NCBI RefSeq assembly: GCF_900101905.1
Contig: NZ_FNAJ01000006.1
Location: 434,021 to 498,020 of the forward strand
Source: Myxococcus virescens
Lineage (GTDB): Bacteria > Myxococcota > Myxococcia > Myxococcales > Myxococcaceae
DNA: 64,000 nt
Reading direction: 5' to 3'
This document shows, piece by piece, positions 41,743 to 49,811 of the stretch. Within the stretch, counting starts at the first letter, position 1, and every line of letters begins with the position of its first letter. A program made the position numbers and the translations under genes. A model generated the notes under the pieces. It was not told the origin of the DNA, made no database searches, and saw nothing but the letters and a program-made list of their open reading frames with translations.

Positions 41743-43095
41743 TCACGGTGTGTCGGGCTCCTCGGGCTTCGTGGCCTCTGGGGCCGTGTCAGAGGGCTCC
41801 GGTGCCTCGGGGCGTGCCTCGTCCGGTGCCTCGGTGGCGGCGTGCCGCGCGCCCGCCGCGGGCTCCGCCGCCTGGGTGATGCGTGCCTCCAGCGTCAGCT
41901 CGGCCACCTGTGACAATCGGACCGCGGACCCCGCGGCTTCGCCCAGGGGCGTCTCGGACGAGGGCTCTCCGGCCAGGGCGGCTTCCTCCACGGTCAGCCC
42001 TTCCGGATGCAGCCCGCCCTCGAGCAGCTCCGCCTGGTTGCGCCGGACCGTCGCCTCCACGGCGGCCTGCTCCACCTCCTGCGCGATGGCCTGACGACCC
42101 CGGTGGCCTCCCTGCGAATCCAGCCACGCGCGCAGCGCCTCCGCCATCTCCGCGCCCGTCTGGAACCGCTCCGAGGGCTCCTGCCGCAGCGCCCGCAGCA
42201 GAATGCGCCGCAGGGGCTCGGCGACCCCCGCCGCCAATCGCTCCACCTGCTCCGGGCCCACCTGGGCCATCCGCGCCGCCACCTCCTTCACGGGCATCCA
42301 CGTAGGCCCTTGCGCGTGAAGCTCCAGCGGCTCCGGTTCCAGTACGGGCGCCAGGTCATCCACCAGCAACGGGTGCCGGCCCGTCAGCAGCTCCAGCAGC
42401 ACCAGCCCCAGTGAGAACAGGTCCGACCGGGCATCCACCTTCCGTCGCCGCAGTGCCTCGGGCGAGGCGTAGGCGATGTCACCTTTCACCAGCTCCTGGC
42501 TCGTCACCTCGCGCCCGGAGAGCGACGAGGCCGCCACCGTGAAGTGGGTCAGCTTCACCTCGCCATGGACGCCCACGCGGATGTTCCGAGGGCTCACGTC
42601 CCGGTGGACGATGTGCAGCGGCCGGCTCCACTCATCCGTGAGGCCGTGCGCGTAGCTCAGCGCCTCCGCCACCTCCGCCGTCACGTGCGCCGCGAACTCC
42701 GCGGACAGGGGCCGCCGCCGCATGGCCGCCAGGTTCAGCACCGTGTCCAGCGAACGCCCTTCCACGTACTCCATCACCACGTGAGGCGCGCCGCGGTAGA
42801 GCTTCAGCAGCATCACCTTGGCGATGGCGGGATGGTTGAGCCGGAACGTGAGGTCCACCTCCTCCACCAGCCGTCGCCGCTCCACGAACGTGGCGGGGTT
42901 GCGCAGACGCTTCACCACCACCGGGCCGCTCAGGCCATTGCGGTAGCGGCGCTGCGCCAGCATCAGCAGTTCCCCCGTGGAGCGCATCTCCAGCTTGCGG
43001 ACGAACTCGAACACCGTGCCGGCCACGGTGAACAGCACGCGTGGCCTGTGTGGACCTCCAGGAAGCTCCTCTGTCGTCGTGTCAGGCGTCATCAT
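41743..43095 (-). CDS. Eukaryote-like Ser/Thr pseudokinase
   Basis: The 450-residue protein has a protein-kinase fold (about 25-330): K62 in VVVKRL, HRDVSPRNI (D166, N171) and ASPEALRRR. The invariant DFG metal Asp is replaced by His (VKLTHFTVA, H184-F185-T186), and the glycine loop is not recognisable. Loss of both Mg-binding Asp and G-loop argues for a catalytically weak or dead pseudokinase. Residues about 330-450 are a Glu/Ala/Pro-rich acidic tail. It follows an intact kinase gene (90-bp gap), so it could regulate it. Confidence 0.85.
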   Translation of the reverse strand: MMTPDTTTEELPGGPHRPRVLFTVAGTVFEFVRKLEMRSTGELLMLAQRRYRNGLSGPVVVKRLRNPATFVERRRLVEEVDLTFRLNHPAIAKVMLLKLYRGAPHVVMEYVEGRSLDTVLNLAAMRRRPLSAEFAAHVTAEVAEALSYAHGLTDEWSRPLHIVHRDVSPRNIRVGVHGEVKLTHFTVAASSLSGREVTSQELVKGDIAYASPEALRRRKVDARSDLFSLGLVLLELLTGRHPLLVDDLAPVLEPEPLELHAQGPTWMPVKEVAARMAQVGPEQVERLAAGVAEPLRRILLRALRQEPSERFQTGAEMAEALRAWLDSQGGHRGRQAIAQEVEQAAVEATVRRNQAELLEGGLHPEGLTVEEAALAGEPSSETPLGEAAGSAVRLSQVAELTLEARITQAAEPAAGARHAATEAPDEARPEAPEPSDTAPEATKPEEPDTP

Positions 43096-43185
43096 GGGCT
43101 CATGGACCTCTGAGGTTGAGTGAAAGTGAGTGGATTTCCCGGAGGGCCAGGCGCGCAGGCCCCTCCCGATGAATGGCGGGCCGGC

Positions 43186-44358
43186 TCAGCGCCACGAGCG
43201 CAGCGTGACCCAGAGCCGCTTCAGCGCGTCCCGCCACCGCCGCCACCCGGTGCTCGCGCGGACCTCCGTCCAAGCCCAGGGTGAGGTGGGCTCGGTGGGA
43301 GGCGCGAAGGACGCTGGCGGGCGCGCTCGCTCCGGGACGCGCATCCAGTGGCGCAGCTCGCGCGCTTCCTCGTCCCCGTCGAAGAACTCCAGCGCCTCCT
43401 CGGTGATGGCCTCCTCGGGAGCGAGGGGAGGAAACAGGGGCTCATCCCAGGCCGAGTCCGCGCCCGCCAGCGCCGCGTCCAGCGCATCGAACAGGGCCGC
43501 TCCCGAAGGAGGCCGCCCCGCCGCGGAGGGCGACAGCAAGCGCGCCACGATGGCGTCCAACGCCTTCGGGACGAGCGGGTTGCGGACAGAGGGCAGGGGA
43601 AAGCCACCGGACTCGATGCTGGCCAGCAGCCCGGCGGGCGGCAGCTGGGTCGGATAGGGAAAGCTCCCGGTGAGCACCTCGTAGAGCACCAGCCCCAGCG
43701 AGTAGAGATCATCCGTGGGCGCGAACGCGTAACGCGAGCCCGCGGGCCGAGGCTGCGCCCAGAAGCGCAGGGCCTCCGGGCTGCGATAGCTGGGGGTGCC
43801 CGGCGGCAGGGTGTCCTCGGTCAGCACGGGCGAGCAGGCATGGTCCCCCGAGCCGAAGTCCACCAGCACCGGCTGCCCGTCCGACGCGCGGATGATGATG
43901 TTGTTGCCCTTGATGTCGCGGTGGAGCACGCCCGCGCGGTGGATGGCATCCAGCGTGAGCGCCAGCTGCTGGAACACCTGCACCGCGCGCCGGGGCGTGG
44001 GCTGCGCGGCCAGGGCCCACTCGGACAGGGTGGGACCCTCCACGTACCCCATGATGAGGACCAGGTAGCCATCGCGCGCATCCGGCCACCGCCGGTAGCC
44101 CAGCAGCTCCACGACGTTGGGGTGCTCCAGGCGCATGAGGACGTGGACCTCCTTCCAGGTCCGCGCGTCCGCCGCGGGCGAGTCCACCTCCGAGGGGCCC
44201 TGGAGCGCGAACTTCAGCGCCACCTGCCGGCGCGTCTCGGATTCGGCCAGGAAGATGGCGCCAAAGCCCCCGGTGGCCAGCCGCCGGACGATGCGGAAGG
44301 CCCCCACCTCCTCCGACTCCTGGAGCATCAGCGGGTGCAGGTCCTCTCCCGGCATCAC
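43186..44358 (-). CDS. Eukaryote-like Ser/Thr protein kinase
   Basis: The 390-residue active-looking kinase has glycine loop ATGGFGAIFLAES (residues 28-40), VALKFAL (K49) and HRDIKGNNIII (D148, N152/153). VLVDFGSGDHAC holds D167, and GTPSYRSPEALRF is the activation segment. The C-terminal extension (about 300-390) is Asp/Glu- and Pro-rich, then basic with Trp residues (WTEVRASTGWRRWRDALKRL), with no membrane helix. The upstream 217 bp hold two palindromes TTGGAGGTCCA(A/T), likely operators, and an XRE regulator gene in the opposite orientation. It probably heads a two-gene operon with the pseudokinase. Confidence 0.92.
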   Translation of the reverse strand: MMPGEDLHPLMLQESEEVGAFRIVRRLATGGFGAIFLAESETRRQVALKFALQGPSEVDSPAADARTWKEVHVLMRLEHPNVVELLGYRRWPDARDGYLVLIMGYVEGPTLSEWALAAQPTPRRAVQVFQQLALTLDAIHRAGVLHRDIKGNNIIIRASDGQPVLVDFGSGDHACSPVLTEDTLPPGTPSYRSPEALRFWAQPRPAGSRYAFAPTDDLYSLGLVLYEVLTGSFPYPTQLPPAGLLASIESGGFPLPSVRNPLVPKALDAIVARLLSPSAAGRPPSGAALFDALDAALAGADSAWDEPLFPPLAPEEAITEEALEFFDGDEEARELRHWMRVPERARPPASFAPPTEPTSPWAWTEVRASTGWRRWRDALKRLWVTLRSWR

Positions 44359-44375
44359 GGATGAACTCCCATGGG

Positions 44376-44452
44376 ACCTTGGAGGTCCAATTCAGACGTG
44401 GTTCCAGCGGCTGTCATTGTGAGCGGCGTCATGATTCAACCTTGGAGGTCCA
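44376..44452. promoter_or_regulatory. Twin palindromic operator upstream of the kinase genes
   Basis: The 14-mer ACCTTGGAGGTCCA occurs at 44376-44389 and again at 44439-44452, 63 bp apart (about six helical turns). Each copy centres on an inverted repeat: TTGGA-GG-TCCAA in the first, TTGGA-GG-TCCAT in the second. It lies between the divergent kinase gene and the XRE regulator gene, so that regulator is the natural candidate to bind it. Related TTGAGGTA/GGGAGGTA sequences follow at 44471 and 44491. Confidence 0.7.
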
Positions 44453-44575
44453 TAGCATGACGTTTGCCCTTTGAGGTAGTGTCCTGACTTGGGAGGTAGG
44501 TTTCGGGGGAGGGGATGCACCAGGGTGGCGGATGGAAACTTGCAGGACCCGGCGGGCGTGCCACCCTCGGCCGTC

Positions 44576-45028
44576 ATGCGTGAGCCCGTCGACCACAAGC
44601 TGGCAGCCGTGCTGGGGCGCGCCGCGCGCGACGCCCGCCTGCGTCTGGGCCTCACCCAGAGCGACGTCGCCGAACGCATGGGCATGGCCATGGAGGTCTA
44701 CAGCCGCCTGGAGCGCGGGAAGATGCTGCCCCGGACCCAGACGCTGCGCCGGCTCTGCGACGTGCTCGAGGTCTCCGCGGACACGCTGCTGGGCGTGGGC
44801 CGTCCCGACGGCGCGCCCGTCACGCCCCGCAAGACGGTGAAGGAAGACCCGGTGGAGCTGCGCCGCATGACGCGCAAGCTGCGGGAGCTCGAGCCCGGTC
44901 AGCTCCGCGCGGTGTCCCGGGTGGTGAACGCCGTCGTCACCGTGCTGCCTCAGCCGGCGGCTCCGGCGCCCGCCGCCCCAGCGAAGCCCGCCGCGCGTGC
45001 GGCACGTAAGCGCCGGGCAACGGGCTAG
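44576..45028 (+). CDS. XRE-family HTH transcriptional regulator
   Basis: This 150-residue protein (from ATG 44576) has an N-terminal lambda-repressor/XRE helix-turn-helix, LRLGLTQSDVAERMGMAMEVYSRLERGKMLPR (split), at residues about 22-60. A helical middle (VELRRMTRKLRELEPGQLRAV) and an Ala/Pro/Lys/Arg basic tail (PAKPAARAARKRRATG) follow. An in-frame GTG at 44559 or TTG at 44489 could extend it. It is divergent from the kinase genes with two identical palindromes between, so it probably controls them and itself. Effector unknown. Confidence 0.85.
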   Translation: MREPVDHKLAAVLGRAARDARLRLGLTQSDVAERMGMAMEVYSRLERGKMLPRTQTLRRLCDVLEVSADTLLGVGRPDGAPVTPRKTVKEDPVELRRMTRKLRELEPGQLRAVSRVVNAVVTVLPQPAAPAPAAPAKPAARAARKRRATG

Positions 45029-45080
45029 CGCTAGCGCTCAGCGCCGCCGCGTAGCGCGTCCTCCACGGCCTGGGAGCGCG

Positions 45081-46712
45081 TCATGACGCCTTTTCCCGCG
45101 CCGCGTTCACGCGGGACACCTGGCAGGGCAGGCGCACCGTGAAGGTGGCGCCCTGGCCCAGCGTGCTCCGCGCGGCGATGGTTCCACCCATGGCCTGCAC
45201 GTTCTGCCGCGTGACGTACAGCCCCAGTCCCAGCCCGCCGTAGTGCCGCTCGGAGACGGCGCGCTCGAACTTCTCGAAGATGCGGCCCACCGCCTCAGGG
45301 GGGATGCCAATGCCTTCGTCACGGACGCTGAACCAGGCGTGCTCCGCCGTCCTGCCGACCTGGAGGTAGACGGGGTGACCCACGCCGTACTTGAGCGCGT
45401 TGGAGAGGAGGTTCGACACCGCCTGCTCCAGCCGTACCCGGTCCCACTGGCCCACCACCACCTCGTCCAGCTCCGCCTGGATGGGCGTCCCGGTGCGCTG
45501 TGACTCACTCTCAAAGCGCGCGGCCACCTCTTGGACCAGCGCTCCCAGGTCCACCGGCTCCAGCTCCAGGCGCAGCTGACCGCTGCTGATGAGCGTCACG
45601 TCCAGCAGCTCACCCACCAGCGTCGACAGCCGCTTCACCTGCCGCTGCATGACCTCCAGGTCCGCGGGCAGCCGCTCCAGCAGCTCCGGTCCGCGCCGCT
45701 CCTGGGTGGCCCGCGCCAGCGTCTGCAGCTTCAAGCTGAGCGGCGTCAGCGGCGTCTTGAGCTCGTGGCTGGCCACGGCGAGGAACTCGTCGCGCAGCCG
45801 GATGGCCTCGTCCATGGCGGCCAGCAGCCGCTCGCGCTCCTGTTCGGCCTGCTTCCGCTCGGAGATGTCGATGACGGAGCCGATGTAGCCCAGGAACTCG
45901 CCGTTCAGCCCGAAGCGGGGGCTGGCCGAGTCGATGGCCCACCGGTACTCACCATCCTTGCGTCGCAGCCGGTAGTCGAGCCGGAAGGGGCTGCGCCGCG
46001 CGTTGGCGCTGAGGAACACTGCCCCTGAACGCTCGGAGTCGTCGGGATGCACGGCCTGGAGCCAGCCGAAGCCCAGGCCTTCTGCCTCCGCCTGTCCGGT
46101 GAACTCGTACCATGTCCGGTTGAGATAGATGCAGCGGCCGGTGACGTCCGTCACCCACAGCATCACCGGCGCGTGGTCCGCCATGTTCCGGAAGCGGGCC
46201 TCGCTCTCCTGGCGGGCCCATTGGGACGCCTTCTGCGCGGAGACCTCCCGCAGGGTGACGAAGACCCGGTCGCTCCGCTCCCTCGAAGGCCGGGTCAGGG
46301 TCAGCATCACCTCGATGCGGCGGCCCCCCAGGGTCTGGAGCTCGGTCTCCAGTTCCAGCCGCGTGCCGCCTTCCCAGAACAGGAGGAGCTCGGCGGTGAA
46401 GGCCTTCGACGTCTCCGGAACGAAGACGCGGGACCGGGACAGGGACAAGGTGCGAAGCACCTCATCCCGGGTGCGCGCTTCGAGCAGGCGTACCGTGGCC
46501 TCGTTCACATCCACGACCTTCACCCACTCCGCGGCCTCCATCACGAACCCGGGATGCGCCGCGAGCCACGCACGCAGGTCCTGGACGCCGGAGGCGCGCA
46601 GGTCGTCGAGCGCGGCCGAAACGGCGGTGAAGTCCTCTTCCCAGAGGGAGACATCCGCTCCGTTGAACAGCTCCTGGTAGCGCGCGTCTCCGGCTGTCTC
46701 AGCCCCACCCAA
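45081..46712 (-). CDS. PAS-domain sensor histidine kinase
   Basis: This 543-residue soluble kinase starts with TTG 46712 behind a strong GGAGGAG (spacing 6). Two PAS domains (about 5-155 and 165-290; the second with a classic PAC end YRWAIDSASPRFGLNGEF...IGSVIDISERK) precede the H-box VASHELKTPLTPLSL (near 320) and the ATPase domain (N box NLLSNALKYG, DEGIGIPPEAVG, IFEKFERA, GLGLGLYVTRQNVQAMGG). No receiver or membrane helix. It is convergent with the XRE gene (52 bp). Signal and partner are unknown. Confidence 0.92.
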   Translation of the reverse strand: MGGAETAGDARYQELFNGADVSLWEEDFTAVSAALDDLRASGVQDLRAWLAAHPGFVMEAAEWVKVVDVNEATVRLLEARTRDEVLRTLSLSRSRVFVPETSKAFTAELLLFWEGGTRLELETELQTLGGRRIEVMLTLTRPSRERSDRVFVTLREVSAQKASQWARQESEARFRNMADHAPVMLWVTDVTGRCIYLNRTWYEFTGQAEAEGLGFGWLQAVHPDDSERSGAVFLSANARRSPFRLDYRLRRKDGEYRWAIDSASPRFGLNGEFLGYIGSVIDISERKQAEQERERLLAAMDEAIRLRDEFLAVASHELKTPLTPLSLKLQTLARATQERRGPELLERLPADLEVMQRQVKRLSTLVGELLDVTLISSGQLRLELEPVDLGALVQEVAARFESESQRTGTPIQAELDEVVVGQWDRVRLEQAVSNLLSNALKYGVGHPVYLQVGRTAEHAWFSVRDEGIGIPPEAVGRIFEKFERAVSERHYGGLGLGLYVTRQNVQAMGGTIAARSTLGQGATFTVRLPCQVSRVNAAREKAS

Positions 46713-47088
46713 ATGTGTCTCCTCCGTACCCCGGCCCGGGTGGATTGAGTCGACAGCGCGGATGCGTCCACCGCGTCACAAGGATTCTGGAGCCGCCAGG
46801 AGTCAACGAACAGGCGTCTTTCTGGCGGCTCACGGTCGAACGCCTTCCTGGGGGGCCGCTACGTCCGCCCGTCCGCCCGCCCGCTCGCTCGCCTTCCGCG
46901 CTGGACCCGCCAAGGTGCGCAGGGGCGCTCCCGTTCGTCGTCTTGGCTGTTCCGCGGGTGGCGCTCCGGGTTGAGCGCCTTTGAACAACCGTTCAGGCTG
47001 GGGCGTGGCAATCCAACGCACCCGGCAACCTTCGATTGGAGACGCGGCATCTTCTGGCGAGGATGTGGGGCTGGGGCCGACGACACAG
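46713..47088. other. Divergent intergenic region with palindrome and CCGCC-rich tract
   Basis: This 376-bp gap lies between the PAS kinase (minus) and a lipoprotein gene (plus) and must hold both promoters. A perfect inverted repeat TGAAC-AACC-GTTCA lies at 46982-46995. A low-complexity CCGCCCGTCCGCCCGCCCGC tract lies near 46865. No supported gene is seen. Confidence 0.45.
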
Positions 47089-47550
47089 ATGGGGATGCGG
47101 ATGCGCAAGCTGGCGTTGCTGTTGTTCGTGGGGTTGTGGCTGGGCTGCCGTGCGGATGGGACTGACTCCACGGAAGGCACACTGCCCCTGCATCCCCAGG
47201 AGACGTACACGTATCCCGGGTGCGCCAACGAGGACTACAACTGCCCGCGCCTGAAGACGGTGCACTGCGCGCTGGAGAGCCTGCGCACGGAGCGCGACAG
47301 CTGCCAGCAGGACAGTGACTGCGTGGCCGTCACCGTCAACGGCCGGTGCACGGGCTATGGGGAGTGCCCCCCGGCGATGGTGAACACCGCCAGCCGCGCG
47401 GAGTTCGCGACGCGGGCCGCCGAGGAGGTGCTGCGCTACTGCACGGAGTCTCCCATCTGCGTCAGCACCGGCCAGTGTGCCTACCCATCCTTCGTGCCCC
47501 GCTGCAAGCAGGGCCACTGCGTGGCGGAGCCAGGCGACGCCGGTTCCTAG
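47089..47550 (+). CDS. Cysteine-rich lipoprotein
   Basis: This 153-residue protein has a signal peptide ending VGLWLGC, so Cys20 is the probable lipid-bearing residue. The mature chain has about ten cysteines, in patterns such as YPGCANEDYNCPRLK, DSCQQDSDCVAV, RYCTESPICV and RCKQGHCV, suggesting a disulfide-stabilised small domain. No family is recognised. Start at 47089, 47095 or 47101 (three in-frame Met) cannot be decided. An upstream palindrome may regulate it. Confidence 0.75.
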   Translation: MGMRMRKLALLLFVGLWLGCRADGTDSTEGTLPLHPQETYTYPGCANEDYNCPRLKTVHCALESLRTERDSCQQDSDCVAVTVNGRCTGYGECPPAMVNTASRAEFATRAAEEVLRYCTESPICVSTGQCAYPSFVPRCKQGHCVAEPGDAGS

Positions 47551-47717
47551 GCGCTTCGTCCCCGGCCCCCACGGAGCTCGGGGGGGCGGGGGCAGGCTGC
47601 ATTCCTGCTCACCGGGTAATGACAGACGCATGCGCGCCGTCGGTGCGGGCTCCACGGGTGGTGGGTCGGGGGGGAGTCACTTGTCACGCGGACAGGGGCT
47701 CACCTAGAAGGCCGCCC

Positions 47718-49367
47718 ATGCTTCGCAAGTCTTTGCTCTCCTTGCTGCTCAGCGCGTCTGTCCTTTCCACCGCGTGCTCCGACTCCGACGATGAACAGAA
47801 GCCGGCCCCGGCCGTGCTCATCATCGACCGGGAGGCGGTCGACTTCGGTGAGCTGGAGGTGGGCCAGACCTCCCCCGAGCACCTCTTCACCGTGCGCAAT
47901 GCGTCTCCGTCGGCGGTGGAGTCCGTGTCCGTCAAGGTGGAGGGCAGCGGGTTCACCATCGTCGCCAACACCTGCGAGCGCTTCCTCGACGCGGGCATGG
48001 AGTGCGAGGTGCGGGTGCGGTTCTCGCCCCGGCTGGCGGGGCCGAGCGAGGCCCGCCTCAAGGTGGAGGGCGCTCCGGACGTGGACAGTGCGGTCCTCAA
48101 GGGCCTGGGCGTCGGCTATGTGGAGGTGCGGAGCCTGCCCGGTGCCGGAGTGCACGTGGTGGCCGAGGGGGAGGGCTGGTCCTGCGGCGAGCCGTGCAGG
48201 GTGGCGGTCCGCAAGGCGCAGGTGACCCTCCGGACCGCGCCGGCGGGGTTTCCGACCTGGGGCGGGGACTGCACCGTGGTGGCGGGCGGCGGCTGCTCGC
48301 TCGTCATCGACGGGACGAAGGTCGTCTCCCTGGAGGAGCTCGAGTCCTTCCTGCGGTGGGAGGTGCGGCGGAGCTCCCATCCCCTGAGTGTGGCGGTCTC
48401 GGCCGGCGGCGACATCCACGTCCTGGAGGTCGGGCAGTTGCTGCGGTTCAGCAGCACCGGGCAGCTGCGCTGGTCGGTCCCCCTGAGCGGCGGGGTGAAG
48501 ATGGCCCAGGATGGCGCGGGCAACGCCTACGTGGTGGACTCCTTCGGGCGGGTGACCCGGTACAGCGCGAGCGGGCAGGCGCCGTGGACGTCTTCAGAGG
48601 CCGTCGAGAATCCCAGTTGGCACCAGCTCGCGGTGAGCGCCAACGGGCACGTCTACGTGCTGTTGAACCTGGGCAATCATGAACTCGCGAGTCAGCTCAA
48701 GCTCATCGCCCTCTCGCCGCAGGGTGTCGAGCGCTGGAGCCTGCTCTTCGACGAGGGCCAGTTCAACTACGCCTCCGGCCTGGCGGTGAATGCCCAGGGT
48801 GAGGTCTATCTGTCCGGCAGCGTGCACAACCGGGACGCGACGTCCGGGGAGTCGGTGTTCGTGAAGTCCTACGTCCGGAAGTACAGCGCCGAGGGCGCCA
48901 TCGTGTGGGAGACGGAGGACAGCTGGAACCTCTTCGCCGTCAACGCCGAGGGCGCGGCGAGTATTCTCTTCCCCAACCACCAGTCCACCGGGGGCTTCAC
49001 CCAGCGGTGGATTGGCGCGGACGGGGTGACGCGGTGGACCGCGACGGTCCCGTCTGGGCCGGGCTTGGTCACCCTGCAGACCTTCTCGCCCTCTGGCGCG
49101 CTGCTCATCGGCGGGCACGAGTTCTCTGCGGTCGGAACGGAGATTGGCCGGGGCTGGTTCTCTGCGATGAACCTCACGACCCGCGCTCCCGGCCCGGTGA
49201 CCTACGTCGAGGGGAGCACGGGGTTGGGAGGCCCGACCCGTATCAGTGACCTCGCGCTCACCCCGACGGGCCATGTCGTGGTGACCGGTGGCTTCAGCGC
49301 CATCAGGGACCAGGACGGGGGCTTCATCCGGGTGTACGACGGGCGCGTGCTCACGGGCGTGCCGTAG
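47718..49367 (+). CDS. Lipoprotein with ASH-like Ig domain and beta-propeller
   Basis: The 549-residue protein has a lipobox VLSTACS (Cys20). Residues about 35-135 look like an ASPM/SPD2/Hydin-type Ig domain (VDFGELEVGQTSPEHLFTVRN in pieces, CEVRVRFSPRLAGPSEARL). Residues 140-205 form a Cys-rich linker. Residues about 225-549 form a PQQ/NHL-like propeller made of repeats of the type GNAYVVDSFGRVTRYSASGQ and GEVYLSGSVHN. Such proteins are surface or periplasmic scaffolds. It has no enzymatic motif. It lies between another lipoprotein and a decayed response regulator. Confidence 0.8.
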   Translation: MLRKSLLSLLLSASVLSTACSDSDDEQKPAPAVLIIDREAVDFGELEVGQTSPEHLFTVRNASPSAVESVSVKVEGSGFTIVANTCERFLDAGMECEVRVRFSPRLAGPSEARLKVEGAPDVDSAVLKGLGVGYVEVRSLPGAGVHVVAEGEGWSCGEPCRVAVRKAQVTLRTAPAGFPTWGGDCTVVAGGGCSLVIDGTKVVSLEELESFLRWEVRRSSHPLSVAVSAGGDIHVLEVGQLLRFSSTGQLRWSVPLSGGVKMAQDGAGNAYVVDSFGRVTRYSASGQAPWTSSEAVENPSWHQLAVSANGHVYVLLNLGNHELASQLKLIALSPQGVERWSLLFDEGQFNYASGLAVNAQGEVYLSGSVHNRDATSGESVFVKSYVRKYSAEGAIVWETEDSWNLFAVNAEGAASILFPNHQSTGGFTQRWIGADGVTRWTATVPSGPGLVTLQTFSPSGALLIGGHEFSAVGTEIGRGWFSAMNLTTRAPGPVTYVEGSTGLGGPTRISDLALTPTGHVVVTGGFSAIRDQDGGFIRVYDGRVLTGVP

Positions 49368-49450
49368 CGCCCTCACGGCGCGAGGGGCCACGTCTCCATC
49401 CGCCGCTCCCGCGGTGCTCAGCCAGGGGGCAGATCAGAGGCACACCCCTC

Positions 49451-49802
49451 ATGAACAGCAGGACGCTCCTGTTCCTGGAGGACGACAAGGATTTGCAGTC
49501 CCTGGTGGGTACCTTCCTGCGTGAGAAGGGCTACCCGGAGGAGCTGCTCGTCTGGGTGAACCAGCTCTTCCCCGCGCCCGCCCTGCCGCCCACGCCACCG
49601 CCCGAGGCGCTGGAGGAAGCGGAGGAAGTGAACGTGGAAGTGGACGACCTGGCCGCCAGCCTCGCGACGCTCAACGCGGAGGACGGCGCCCGGCTGAAGG
49701 AGAAGGTGGCGGCGCTGGAGGCGTTGCTCGTCCGCGGGCGCGGTGGTGACGCGGCGGCTCTTGCGCGCGAAGGAGAACGGCCGCAACCGCATCGAGGCGT
49801 GA
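49451..49802 (+). pseudogene. Decayed response-regulator remnant (internal deletions and frameshift)
   Basis: Reading from 49451, residues 1-28 match the start of a receiver (RTLLFLEDDKDLQSLVGTFL, acidic pair E-D-D) and are followed at once by EELLVWVNQLF, which resembles the end of a receiver (about 90 residues missing). A Pro-rich linker, LASLATLNAEDGARLKEKVA and a short tail follow. Near 49740 the true C-terminus appears to shift into the +1 frame (VVTRRLLRAKENGRNRIEA, stop at 49800-49802). The present frame instead runs on to 49825. I call it a pseudogene of a receiver-plus-output protein. Confidence 0.6.
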
Positions 49803-49811
49803 GCCTCAGGG

